The notes: a model not told the origin generated them from the letters alone. A DNA stretch of 64,000 nt from Symbiodinium natans (GCA_905221605.1 CAJNDS010002177.1:215001-279000), one strand, 5' to 3'. Shown: positions 19,263 to 28,893, counted from the first letter of the stretch. Program-made: numbers and translations.

Positions 19263-20059
19263 GGACCGTACCAGCTCCCGAAGTTTCTGACCAATTGCTG
19301 TCGCAAACGAAAGGATTTCTGATCCGACAAAACGTGACCATTGTTAGAAAGAGAATAGCCAGCGCTGCGTTGCGGTAGAAGGCGACCACGAGCTCTACCC
19401 AAAAACTTGACTGGGAGGTTCCCCAACCCAAGGCTATCATGGGCTTTCGCAACAACGTGCCCAAACGACTCCGCAAAAGTACGAAACGCGTCATCCAAGC
19501 AATGACTAGCAATATGTTTACAAAACTCACTTTGCTTCTCCTGAGGCACGTTGTATTCCTGAATTTTAGCTAGCACCTCAGGTTGAGAGGCCAAATCAAC
19601 AGGCATACTCCAAACCATACGTCCAGTGCGAGGCATGTGACAAACAAGCTGAATATGCAAAGATGCGTGGTCTGTGTACCCCCTGGGATCAATTCCGAAA
19701 GATTGAACCATATGATCAGCAGCGGCGTTGCAGAAAGCATAGTCCAATCTGGATCGACCACGATAAGTCGGATCCGGAGGACCTCCCCGAAGACAGGCAA
19801 ACTTCAACCCGAGATCAACAAAACCTTGCCGAAGAAAAGACCCAGCCAAATGCGAATCTTGAAACAGCATGTTAAAGTCACCCGCCACAATGGTAGGTAG
19901 CCGATAAGAAGCTGCCTGCTGAATCACTTCTGAAAAAAGGGCATCATTGAGTCCCAAACTGTTCGGAATGCTGGAATGGTACCCATACACGCAGACAATA
20001 CGTATCTTGGAATGAGGCAAATGCAGTAAAGCATCAGAAACCCTAACTGTACCCTGCAC
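19055..20059 (-). CDS. LINE AP-like endonuclease, N-terminus incomplete
   Basis: A 334-codon frame. Endonuclease/exonuclease/phosphatase motifs are VAGDFNM (58-64), SRLDYAFCN (103-111) and GYTDHASLH (127-135). The enzyme nicks the target DNA to prime reverse transcription. About 100 N-terminal residues are missing or out of frame. The frame leaves the true protein near 19310, where coding continues in the RT frame. Confidence 0.8.
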   Translation of the reverse strand: MQGTVRVSDALLHLPHSKIRIVCVYGYHSSIPNSLGLNDALFSEVIQQAASYRLPTIVAGDFNMLFQDSHLAGSFLRQGFVDLGLKFACLRGGPPDPTYRGRSRLDYAFCNAAADHMVQSFGIDPRGYTDHASLHIQLVCHMPRTGRMVWSMPVDLASQPEVLAKIQEYNVPQEKQSEFCKHIASHCLDDAFRTFAESFGHVVAKAHDSLGLGNLPVKFLGRARGRLLPQRSAGYSLSNNGHVLSDQKSFRLRQQLVRNFGSWYGPWSNKCHAIMLCVCSVGVLLSMPGGFRMVFLNGSWRMILQIMSRRCLLCNGSNQCFRQCFMRKSSGFRW

Positions 20060-20368
20060 GCAAGGAATCCAGGTGAGAACCTGAAAGATCGATGTGGACT
20101 CCAGTTCGCAAGATACTTCTCAAAGAGCATGATGCCCCAAGTGCACATGACAATACAGGTTCAATCAATTCCGCAGTGGCAACCATACTTTCAGAATCCA
20201 CCTCCCTGATTGTAACATAAACCACCGATGACCGATTCCAATATCGCCCAGGACGCCAGCCACTGACGCTGTGCTTCATATCAAACCAAGCCCTTAACTC
20301 TCCGCAAGAATCCATGGCCCTATCAGTTCAGCAACAGCCCCTCCTCTGGAAGGCTGGGCCGAAAGGGC

Positions 20369-20395
20369 TAGGGTTTAGGGTTTAGGGTTTAGGGT
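20369..20395. repeat. TTTAGGG array at LINE 5' end
   Basis: Nearly four units directly after GGCCGAAAGGGC, the last element-like sequence. Confidence 0.95.
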
Positions 20396-20420
20396 ATTGT
20401 TGAATGATCATCACATTGAC

Positions 20421-20547
20421 CAGCGACTGTGTTGGTGTACCTGAGTTTGCACCCTTGCTAACATCAATACCACGAATGCATCTGGCCCCTTGGTCGACAA
20501 CGAAAAACACATTCTGAATAACCAACGTGTGACTAATGTTGCCATTT
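20421..20547 (-). CDS. Minus-strand exon, possible beta-helix coil
   Basis: On the minus strand a CCCAG acceptor, preceded by CCCTAAA-type repeats, opens a frame reading GNISHTLVIQNVFFVVDQGA, then RCIRGIDVSK and SGTPTQSL, up to a GTCAAT donor. The strand/turn rhythm and the NVFF and IRGIDVSKGANSG pieces recall one coil of a right-handed parallel beta-helix protein. That is an impression, not a match. It shares strand with the LINE but is separated from it by the telomeric array. Confidence 0.45.
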
Positions 20548-20554
20548 CTGGGTT

Positions 20555-20650
20555 TCGGGGTTTAGGGTTTAGGGTTTATAGGGTTTATAGGGTTTATAGG
20601 GTTTATAGGATTTATAGGGTTTAGAGTTTGGGGTTTAGGGTTTGGGTCTT
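20555..20650. repeat. TTTATAGGG variant array
   Basis: Five TTTATAGGG units embedded in TTTAGGG units; the same variant forms a longer array at 28600. Confidence 0.93.
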
Positions 20651-20660
20651 TTGAGGGTGT

Positions 20661-20752
20661 AGCTGCGACAGAAGAAGTGCCCACTCTCGTGTGGCCATCT
20701 GGCATGCGTGCCCGCGAAGGGCCTAGGAAAATGAAGACTGGACACTTTGCCA
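20661..20752. CDS. Ambiguous exon candidate, either strand
   Basis: Plus strand reads ATEEVPTLVWPSGMRAREGP up to a CCAG. Minus strand reads CPVFIFLGPSRARMPDGHTR and could lie upstream of the minus exon at 20421-20547. Both are plausible and neither is recognised. Confidence 0.25.
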
Positions 20753-20908
20753 GGGTTTGGAGTTGCCGGTATGAAAACGCGCTGAGAGTCTCCAGATACC
20801 CACATCTCCCCCAGAATCCTATCATAATACCAAACACATCAAGTAATGATATTTTTCTGGTTAACGAGCGATCTTATAGCATTAGTTAGACGTTACGAAG
20901 CCCCGCAG

Positions 20909-20990
20909 TCCCAAGCCCATCCCCACCCGAAAGGTCGTTGACGAGAACCCAGAGCTCGCGAAGGAGGTGCTGAAGCTGCTCAGCCTTCTT
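20909..20990 (+). CDS. Penultimate exon of an unknown gene
   Basis: CCCCGCAG acceptor, then PKPIPTRKVVDENPELAKEV and LKLLSLL. It is charged and helical. It could join the basic/serine-rich terminal exon at 21512-21586. A C-rich array follows it directly, the opposite of the MATH-BTB pattern. Confidence 0.4.
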
Positions 20991-20992
20991 AC

Positions 20993-21088
20993 ACCCTAAA
21001 CCCTAAACCCTAAACCCTATACCCTAAACCCTAAACCCTAATTAAACCGTAAACCCTACAAACTTAAACCCTAAACCCTGAACCCTAA
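20993..21088. repeat. CCCTAAA array
   Basis: About ten units with CCCTATA and AATTAAA interruptions, in the intron between the exons at 20909 and 21512. Confidence 0.93.
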
Positions 21089-21392
21089 GGGGCCCTAATC
21101 AACTAGAGAACACATTCAAATCCTAATGAGTATTAGTGATTAATACGTATCAATAATTCGTAGCCATTTCGATAATCATTCATAATGTAGAGTAACAACA
21201 AGTAAGAATAGCAATCAACTCATGATATAGAAGAGGAACAATAGTTAATAATAGCAAGTAGTACTTAAACAATCGTCTACTCAACGTTGCCCAGGTTCCT
21301 AGTTTTCCCAGACTGCAAGCGAGGGTTTTAAATCCGAAGCTCGGACGTTCAACAGGATCCAAGAGTCTCTGATGTCCAGGTGCTCTTACTCC
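21089..21392. other. AT-rich intronic stretch
   Basis: AT-rich sequence with many TAATA/CAAT words, similar in texture to the inside of repeat A at 52000 and 60100 but not clearly a copy. No exon seen. Confidence 0.4.
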
Positions 21393-21502
21393 CCTAAACC
21401 CTAAACCCTGAACCCTAAACCCTAAACCCTAAACCCTCAACCCTAAACCCTAAACCCTAACCCTCACCCTTAAACCCTCAACACTAAACCCTACACCCTC
21501 CC
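21393..21502. repeat. CCCTAAA array
   Basis: About fourteen partly degenerate units ending about 10 bp before the terminal exon. Confidence 0.93.
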
Positions 21503-21511
21503 CCTTCCGAG

Positions 21512-21586
21512 CCAAGGCTTCTGGCCGCACGTGGCAAGAAGCGCCGGTGGGAAAGCTCGGGAAGCTCCGACTCAGATAGCAGCTGA
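21512..21586 (+). CDS. Terminal exon ending KKRRW...SDSDSS
   Basis: Reads RGKKRRWESSGSSDSDSS and stops at TGA 21584-21586. A basic patch plus an acidic serine tail is typical of nuclear proteins with CK2-type sites. Partner exon probably at 20909-20990. Confidence 0.4.
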   Translation, partial: PRLLAARGKKRRWESSGSSDSDSS

Positions 21587-21956
21587 GGCAAAGCAGGAGC
21601 ATGCGAGTATGAGGCTCTTCTGACACAATAGGAAAAGATCATCATCGTGTTGAGCTTAACGGCTTTTTTCTGTCAGAGATAAGACGTCTCTGTAGACTTG
21701 AGCCTCCATACTTGCATTCGCCGAGACCCGGCCGGAGAACACCAGGGCACGAAAAAGCAACATGCGCTTGACAGCTCCGGGTTGCAGACTTAAGCGGTTG
21801 CCACCCTAGGCCTACCGGGGTTTGATCTAGGTTGGTGCCACGTGGGTTGCCAAGGGGGGAGTAGGGTGTAAGCTTCTAAGACTGTGGGTAGGCTGGCCGC
21901 CTTTGGAGGGAATGAGAAGGGCACGAGCAAAGTTCGGACCCCACTCCCCCACGCCC

Positions 21957-22042
21957 GTTTAGGGTTTAGGATTCAGGGTTTAAGGTTTAAGGTTTAGGGT
22001 TCAGGGTTTAGGGTTTAGGGTTTAGGGTTTAGGGTTTAGGGT
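21957..22042. repeat. TTTAGGG array
   Basis: About twelve units with TTTAAGG and TTCAGGG variants, ending right before the exon at 22048. Confidence 0.93.
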
Positions 22043-22047
22043 AACAG

Positions 22048-22114
22048 CCAGACAGCGAAGGCCGCCCTCAATGCTGTGAATGCGGGACAGATCTACTTGG
22101 ATGGCGTGAAGGCG
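22048..22114 (+). CDS. Possible RRM-domain exon
   Basis: AACAG acceptor and GTGTAG donor. Reads QTAKAALNAVNAGQIYLDGV, then KA. The A..AL..VN...I.LDG.K order fits the last helix and strand of an RNA recognition motif. Only this fragment was found. Confidence 0.4.
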
Positions 22115-24389
22115 GTGTAGGATCTCAGGGAATTCAAGGGTTCAAAGCGGTCTAAAGAGTCTAGCGTTCAGGGTTTACTGTAGGCCTTGGGGCGTCGGGA
22201 TTTTTGAGTTATGGTCCCGTTGTGTGCAGCCGACATATGCCGGGAACCTGTTTCAGGGCACGTAGAAATCTTCCCTCCTGGTCTTAATTGCTGAGCTAGG
22301 GACCTGACCAGTTTTCAGGCAATTCTGTTAGGTGGGGGTTTTCCGATCCCCAAACCCTAAACTCTAAAGCCCAAAGCCCAAAAATGCTACACCCTCACGA
22401 TCTGAAGACGTTAAGACGACGACACTTTGTACATGAAGCGTTATGAGCTTTGCTCTGTGGTTGCAGCCAAGGCCCTCAGAAGGACAGGTAGGTTTGTTGG
22501 GGTCTGCGGAGTCGAGGCTTCTAGGGATCTACAGGGTTTAGAGTTTTGAGGGGTTTAGGGGGTTTAGGGTTTAGGGGTTCACGGGCGCATGTGGGCGCCG
22601 TAGCTGGGAGGCTTGCAACGATGAATGTCCCGCCTTCGTAGCTGGAATCAGGTGGCTGCGGAGTGGCGAAATGCCCCCGCGAAAACTCAGGACACACTGC
22701 TGTTTGCGCCACGAGTTGCAGCGCTCCGAAAGCCCCATAGACCTAAACTCTGAACCCAAAATCCCGCACCCTAGGCCCTACGCCCTAGACCCCAGACGCC
22801 CCAGACCACTTGTGACCTGCTTTTAAAGATGTTTTGTCGAGGCTCCCTTAAACTGCCCATTGAGCAAGAATACGACTCTTTCAACTCGCAAGCGATCCAG
22901 GGCGCGCTACGCTTCTTAGCCTCGGAGCTGAAATCCCCAAAGCGAGTCGTGGTTCTGGTTGCGGGCTTCGACCGGCTTAAAGTTTATAGGACTTACGGGG
23001 TGTGTGCAGGGATTGCGGGGTTTGGGTGCTTCCTCCGCGCCGTGGACACTATGTTCAACACCCTTCATTCATGTGCTGATATCAGAATGCCGAGCCTTAC
23101 CATTACCAGCCTGAACCCTAGACCCTAATGCCAACCTGAAATGGGGCAGTTTCAAGAGTTATCGGGCCGAACCCGATGCTCGGTGTCGTGCAGGAGTCTC
23201 AGGTTGGGTTGGATGAGACCGCGCCCTTTGATTCGTTCCCCCAACGGCCGGTGTTGGCACGCGGCCTTGTTGCAGGACAGCCGCGATTTCGACGCCAAAG
23301 GTAGCAACCTGTTTTCTTCCAGAGATCTCATGCCACGCGCCGAGCTGCGAGGGTCGGGTCATGAACATATGGTCAGGGTCTTGTGAAGGTGTGTGTGTGT
23401 GTGTGTGGGGACATATATGTGTGTTTGTTGCGGGCTTTGGGCAGTTGCAGAGTTCTAGAGTGTCACCCCCAGGCTCCTATACACCCAGAAGTCCCAGATA
23501 CTATCAATCCCTGTGCTTCCAGGGACCTACTACTTAGGTTTCAAGAACCCTGTCAGAACACAACTCAATTCGGACCATGGAAGTGCAGGGAACCGCCACC
23601 TCAGGCACTGGACCAGTGAAGCGTCACACAAAGGGAATTGGGGCTTAGGGTTCAGGGAAGCCCAAAGCCTTAACTTTCGTCAAAACTGCAATCTTGGCTC
23701 TAAGGCCTTGGGAGGATGAAGTGGTTTTGGGTTCGGGATGCTCAGGTGTGGGTGGTAGAGTTATCCGCTAAGAGAGAGGGTGCAAGCACGGACTCTTAGC
23801 GCCCATTTCAAGGCTCGGTGCGCCCGTGTCACGATGCGCGAAACGGTTGCTCTTGGCGTTGCCAGCTAGCTTCGGCTCTGTCGAAAAAGCGCGGCCTTCT
23901 TGTCTTCTTCGTACAGATTTCTTCAGGTAAGCCACTCAAAAAAGCGCATGCTTCTGATGACCTCCAGACTCTTGCTACTCCCCTCTGGCCTCCTGGACGC
24001 CAAGGGGTGATCGCTTGCGGAAGGCGCGCCGTGTTTAACTGTGTTGCCCCAGGTTCGCTCAGGTTTCCTCAGGGGCTCTCCCCTGCTTGGCTTGGGATGC
24101 TTTGGCGGTTGATGGTCTGGATCGGGGCATCCTGAAACTCTATACTCGTACCAAACTCAACACCTATAAGCCCTGAATTCTGGCAGTTTAGGGTTCAGGG
24201 TTGCAGTGCCCTTCTGCTTCGGAATTTTCAGCTCTGACCTGAGCCCGGTAACCTCCAGCTCCCAACTTCGGGTTTTGGGCCTGGGGTTGTTCAAGCAGGC
24301 AAACTCTGGGTCTAGGGTTTTGCGAGATAAACCTTGAACCCTGAACCCCTAAACCCAAAAACCTAAACCCTAAACCCTTGGGGCTTAGG
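22115..24389. other. Gene-poor stretch with weak exon candidates
   Basis: No supportable gene. Weak candidates: a 25-nt block before GTAGGT at 22491, an open stretch at 22829-22980 (EYDSFNSQAIQGALRFLASE), and DSRDFDAK at 23278-23302 before GGTAGC. None could be linked in phase. Confidence 0.4.
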
Positions 24390-24515
24390 GCTTACGGTTG
24401 GGCTATAGGGTTTATAGGGTTTAGGGTTATAGGGTTATAGGGTTTAGGGTTATAGGGTTATAGGGTTATAGGGTTATCGGGTTATCGGGTTATAGGGTTA
24501 TCGGGTTATAGGGTT
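24390..24515. repeat. TTATAGGG/TTATCGGG variant array
   Basis: A run of TTATAGGG units with TTATCGGG variants clustered in the middle, mixed with TTTAGGG. Confidence 0.93.
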
Positions 24516-24517
24516 CC

Positions 24518-24604
24518 CCCCACGTGACCCAAAGGACCGCGACCGAGACGATCGAGGCCGCCATGGCCACGGCGGCTGGGGGGCCTGGAGTGGTGGATGC
24601 CAAT
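24518..24604 (+). CDS. Possible exon between two G-rich arrays
   Basis: A GC-rich block flanked by variant arrays on both sides. One frame reads VTQRTATETIEAAMATAAGG, another DPKDRDRDDRGRHGHGGWG. The frame is undecided. Confidence 0.25.
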
Positions 24605-24605
24605 A

Positions 24606-24683
24606 TAGGGTTTAGGGGGTAGGGTTTAGGGTTTAGGATTTAGGGTTTAGGGTTTAGGGTTTAGGGTTTAGGGTTTAGGGTTA
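24606..24683. repeat. TTTAGGG array
   Basis: About ten units, one TTTAGGGGG variant. Confidence 0.95.
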
Positions 24684-25156
24684 ATAAGCATAAGATAACA
24701 TTATCATACAACAATACAAGTGGTACCTCGGCAAGGACCCCAGAGGAACTTTTGTTTCAGGTTCCTCTTGGCTCTTGCAAGGCCTGAGAGTTGCGAGCTT
24801 ACCCACAGCAGGCATCAATTCCTTGAGGCAGCGAATCCGAAAAAAGGCCAGAACGATTTGATTGGCCCCGCCATGACCCTGCCTCGGAACCCTCCGCCAC
24901 TAAACATATCAAGGGTTTCGACCCTCCAGGTTCGGCCGTAAACCTTGCAACCAACGCCCTAAACACTCGTAGTTTGGCTGCTGATGGGGGTGGTCTTCGC
25001 TTTTTGTGGGACGAGGACAAGGAGAAGACCAGGACTTTCACACCCTCTGGACTACTTACGTGCTTGACGGCTTGACGCTTTCAAAAACCGGCGGTTCCAG
25101 CTCAGAAAACACCGAAGACCTAAACCTCAGTCATAAGCCTTCAAAGCCTAAACTAA

Positions 25157-25258
25157 TATAGGGGCCTTAATAGTCATTAGAACAGGGATTTGGGGGTGAT
25201 TATCGTATATTTTGAAAAGGGACCATACGGGAACATTAGTAATTATTCCGACCCCTAC
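25157..25258. mobile_element. Hairpin element family F, copy 2
   Basis: Left end TATAGGGGCCTTAATAGTCA and right end ATTATTCCGACCCCTACA are inverted relatives; the right end matches 3057-3080 in reverse complement. Confidence 0.5.
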
Positions 25259-25273
25259 ATTCAGTGGCTGCAG

Positions 25274-25341
25274 GTCGAGACCAGGATCGTCGAGACCAAG
25301 ATCGACATCGCCGAGGACATCGCAGCCGCAGTCGCGGGAAG
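25274..25341 (+). CDS. Internal exon, VETRIVETKIDIAEDIAAA
   Basis: GCTGCAG acceptor and a strong GTGCGT donor. Reads VETRIVETKIDIAEDIAAAV, then AG. A heptad-like helical segment that may form a coiled coil. No family recognised. Confidence 0.45.
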
Positions 25342-25536
25342 GTGCGTGGCCCAGCTGGCATCGCCTGGGTTTGGGGGGGTTTGCATTGTTTAGGTTGCTC
25401 CACACCAGCAAGCCCCGGAAGTTCAAAGAAGCAAGAAATGCGAGCCCCTGTCTCTAAACCTTGCCTCGTTTGCGCCAAGCACGCGTGAATACGAAAACCC
25501 TGAAACCCTGACACTGATACTTCCTGGGCTCCGCAG

Positions 25537-25670
25537 CCCAAACAGTGCCCCCAGTTCAGTCCTACCTGTGCGAAGGCTCTGCCACAAGCCACAATCCCGA
25601 CGATGACGATGATGGTACTGCTACTACTTCTCCACTGCCTACTTCTATGAGTAGTGGCTACTGCCGCTAG
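25537..25670 (+). CDS. Probable terminal exon after 25274-25341
   Basis: CTCCGCAG acceptor. In the phase set by the previous exon it reads SPNSAPSSVLPVRRLCHKPQ and stops at 25606. The other frame reads QTVPPVQSYLCEGSATSHNP, then DDDDDGT, and stops at 25670. Phase favours the first, composition the second. Confidence 0.3.
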
Positions 25671-25784
25671 TGAGAATGAGCGGGCATTATCAGATTCAGC
25701 CCTCAGCAACTGCGCAGTCCTCGTCTGTGTGTGTGTGTCTCACACTTCAGCTCGACGCCTGCCACATCACGAAACCCATATGGT

Positions 25785-25865
25785 TTTAGGGTTGAGGGTT
25801 AGGGCTTAGGGCTTAGGGTTTGCAGGGTTTAGGGTTTAGGGTTTAGGGTTTAGGGTTTAGGGTTC
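25785..25865. repeat. TTTAGGG array
   Basis: Six perfect units preceded by TTAGGGC variants. Confidence 0.93.
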
Positions 25866-25888
25866 TTAGCCCTAGACCCATAAGACAG

Positions 25889-25996
25889 TCCCCCACGCGC
25901 CCCCGTCTGCGAGGACCGGCAAGATCGGAACAAGAAAGCCAAGAGAAAGAGCAGCCCCCGGCTCAAGAAAACAGTTGTGGGCCTTGCTGCTAAACA
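25889..25996 (+). CDS. Possible exon with basic stretch
   Basis: From a GACAG acceptor, one frame reads CEDRQDRNKKAKRKSSPRLK, then KTVVGLAAKQ; another reads SEQESQEKEQPPAQENS. Both are low in complexity. TTTAGGG repeats start about 10 bp after. Confidence 0.3.
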
Positions 25997-26111
25997 GGGT
26001 TACAGGGTTTAGGGTTTAGGGTTTAATTAGGGTTTAGGGTTTAGGGTCTAACATTGGAGTTCGTTGTAGTAGGGTTTCCAGGGTTTGGGGCTTAGGTCTT
26101 CCGGGCTTTGC

Positions 26112-26141
26112 CGGGTCTGGAGGGTATACCTCCCAGACCCG
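26112..26141. repeat. Perfect-type short hairpin
   Basis: Arms CGGGTCTGGAGG and CCTCCCAGACCCG around GTATA. No T-tract or gene context supports a terminator. Confidence 0.7.
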
Positions 26142-26555
26142 CATCCACTGTTGAAAGCTCCGCTAAACCCTAGTGCCGAGACCATAGCCCGAAACCCCTG
26201 TGTTGAATTCTATTCCTAAACCCTAAACCCTAAACCCTAATCTCTTGTTGAACTCTCTCTGGTTTCGACGCTGCACGGATGTCTTGAAGTCTAAACACCC
26301 TGAAACCTAGGCTGGGATATGTTGGGGTTGACCTAAATCGTGGGCTCACATTCGGGGTCTCTGTTTTTCGCGTATTGCTGCCAGGTACAGATACACAATT
26401 CATCCCATGCTGCCATTGAGGTTAAGGGGGCTTCTCGCTGGCTTCCCCCAAATCCCGAACAGCACACCACCAGCTGCCAGCAGGATCTGTGCACAAGTGG
26501 CCCGGCCTCCTATGAGGGCTGTGCAGAAATCCCACTGACAGCCTCGTCGCTCCAT

Positions 26556-27914
26556 ATGATGGCGCATTTGCCCGGCCTGCATCTTACTGTCTTCCTGCTG
26601 CTTCGAAGTTGTGGTTGGCTGACTTGGGCTTCGACCCTTGAGGCGACCAAAGTTAACAGAGATGGTTCGGGTGCAATGCCAACCGATATCCCCAGAGTGT
26701 CTCTGGGAGTGTGGGGCGAGAGCTGTGATTCTGGCAAGCCCCAGATGTCCCTGGTGCAGTCGCGCGTCTCCAGGCGAAAAGGTCTGCCGAAGGCACCGAA
26801 ACCCTGGGATGTTCGCATGTACTTCGTCGCAGCGCCCACGATGGATTTGGAAACCTTGCAGTGTTTGCGGGTTATAATCAACCGTTACACTTAAAACCCC
26901 TAACCCCTAAACCCCAAACCCCTAAACCCTAAACCCTACACCCTAAATCCAAGAACAGCTGAGGAGCACCACAAGTCCGGCAGCGTGCTGTTGGCACAAG
27001 TGCTGAGGCTGATCTTCCGAGACCTCGGATCGCCACAATGCTGTAGCACCGTCCCTCACATGAACGTGACCAACAACAGCGTGCCTTGCGACGAGTATCC
27101 CAACTCCACAATCCAGGTACACGCAAACCCTAGCCCTGACACTGTGCAGCAGGTGCGCGCCACGGCTAGGAGACAGAACCTGGACCTTCGGGCTGTGCAT
27201 GCCATAAGGAAGCCGAAGGACATGCTGGTTTCGGCGTATTGCTTTTCCATGCGAGGCCAAGAGGCAGACGACCCAGCGTTCGCAAACTTTCCGTGGGTGG
27301 AGTTCTTGTCCCTTGGAAACCACTTCGGGGGTGTTGCAGTGACGCAACTTTCCTGGGTTCTTAAAACCACAAACTTAGGTGCTCCAAGGGGGCGCTAAAG
27401 TTAAGAGTCCAGAGCTAGGCGTTTCTGGAGCAGCATGTCTCTCTCAGTTCTTCTGTTTGGTGCCGGGGCTTCTTCATTCGAAGACCCGCTGCAAAGGTCC
27501 AATGGTCCAGCCGCCGGTATGCTGACTCTCTGGAACTGGGAAATGCACCGGCAGTTTAGCTACATGGTCGACATGTATGCCAGGATGACCCCGCTTGAAA
27601 CCTTCACGATGCGCTATGAGGAGGTGACTAAGTCCACGGCCGACTTCGACGAAAACATTCAAGGACTCTTGAGGCACTTCTTTGACGGCTTGGTCTCCGA
27701 GACCGTCCTGCAAGAGCTTGCGGACAGCGCGAAACTGGAGGACTTGCATCGGCATCCTGAGATTGGCCACGAACACCCGAACGACCCTGATTGCATGGAG
27801 ACTGCACATGCAGCTCTTCTGTCGCTGGATCCTGCAATTCTGGAGCAGCTAAAAGCCTGGCAGGCACAGCTGGGATACTCCATAGAGAACTGGCCGGAGC
27901 CCGTCATCGACTAG
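26556..27914 (+). CDS. PAPS-dependent sulfotransferase, three exons
   Basis: Phase-consistent join: 26556-26870, 26964-27330, 27448-27914 (382 aa). It would move sulfate from PAPS to a sugar, protein or small molecule. The N-terminus MMAHLPGLHLTVFLLLRSCG is a signal peptide or signal anchor, so action in the Golgi or export is likely. The 5'-phosphosulfate loop is HHKSGSVLLAQVLRLIF (start of exon 2), and the 3'-phosphate motif is RKPKDMLVSAYCFSMRG. Exon 3 holds LETFTMRYEEVTKSTADFDE, as in sulfotransferase C-terminal halves, and ends IENWPEPVID. Intron 1 (93 bp) is mostly CCCTAAA repeats. A possible 36-bp intron at 27117-27152 is in frame and probably retained. Start choice: first ATG before the hydrophobic segment; an earlier in-frame extension lacks ATG support. 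Confidence 0.8.
26893..26945. repeat. CCCTAAA array inside sulfotransferase intron 1
   Basis: Five to six CCCTAAA/CCCCTAA units fill most of a 93-bp intron upstream of its acceptor. Confidence 0.93.
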
Positions 27915-28111
27915 ATGCAAAGAAGCAGAAGGCATTGCGTTCGGAAACCCCGTTTCTGCTGTTGCCCACTGACAGTCAATCGCGCGCCCTCACTCACTTT
28001 AAACAGCCGCATCGCAGCAAAGAGGATGTGAAGATCTGCGAGTTTGTCGGCGATGCCTGCCAGCTTTACGGAACGGACCAATCGGCAATTAAATTCTACA
28101 TGCTGCAGTAA
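27915..28111 (+). other. 3' flank of sulfotransferase
   Basis: Probably 3' UTR. One frame remains open and reads KICEFVGDACQLYGTDQSAI, then KFYMLQ, with a stop at 28111. It looks protein-like, so an alternative last exon is possible. Confidence 0.3.
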
Positions 28112-28589
28112 CGACACGGAACCCCTCGATCACCTGCGGCGTAAGATGTTTGATAGACAGGCTATCCGCACCGACATGCGTAATTACAAAGGGCATTTAC
28201 GGGTGCAAGCCCTAACCACATGCAGCTCAGGCCTAACCCATTCGATCCCCTTAGCATGCGCCTGCGGAGGTTTAATGTCTCTTACCCGCATGGACTGTTG
28301 TCAGGGAGTTCTTTGGTGTACCTATCAGTTAAAGAGGGCGCCAAAAACACATTGGCAGGGTTGCATGTTGCCATGCTTCGGGTGTCGGGTATAGGGTTCA
28401 GGATTTAGGGATGGGCCCTTAGATGTATATGGTATCCAAACCGGGATGAGTAATTAGGCCTCAGAAACCCCCCAAACCCTAAACCCTAAGCCCTAAACCC
28501 CAAAAAAAGACAAAAGCCTACTTGTCAAGGGAGGAGGCTGCATCCCTTTGGGGTTTTGAGGGTTTATGTGGTTTATAGGGCGTGTAGGG

Positions 28590-28735
28590 TTAATGGGGTT
28601 TAATTATAGGGTTTATCGGATTTATAGGGTTTATAGGGTTTATAGGGTTTATAGGGTTTATAGGGTTTATAGGGTTTATAGGGTTTATAGGGTTTATAGG
28701 GTTTACAGGGTTTACAGGGTTTATAGGGTTGAGAG
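28590..28735. repeat. TTTATAGGG 9-bp variant array
   Basis: About fourteen TTTATAGGG units, two with TTTACAGGG. The NPINPI and VYRVYR frames here are artefacts of the repeat. Confidence 0.96.
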
Positions 28736-28844
28736 AGCTGCCCCAATGGCCGGCCCAGGTAGCAGCAGCAGCAGTAGCAGTCGGCGACACAGCTTCCCTT
28801 CGGTCGGATGTTCGGGGGTTGCTGGGCTTGGGGTTTGATTTGGA

Positions 28845-28893
28845 GCGCTAGGGTTTAGGGTTTAGGGTTTAGGGTCAGGGTTTAGGGTTTAGG
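28845..28893. repeat. TTTAGGG array
   Basis: Six units before the candidate exon at 28966. Confidence 0.93.

Larger units (their letters stand above)
15342..20368 (-). mobile_element. Non-LTR retrotransposon (APE/RT/RNase H)
   Basis: A 5-kb minus-strand element coding, in order, for AP-like endonuclease, reverse transcriptase, a CCHC-type zinc motif and RNase H. This is the layout of dinoflagellate LINE-like elements. The reading frame changes twice, near 19260-19310 and near 17580, so the copy is probably dead unless these are sequence errors. The N-terminal part of the endonuclease, including the expected QETH-type glutamate, is not visible in frame, so the 5' end is either truncated or decayed. 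TTTAGGG arrays lie at both ends (15303-15341 and 20369-20395), so it sits inside or between telomeric-type repeats. Confidence 0.85.
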
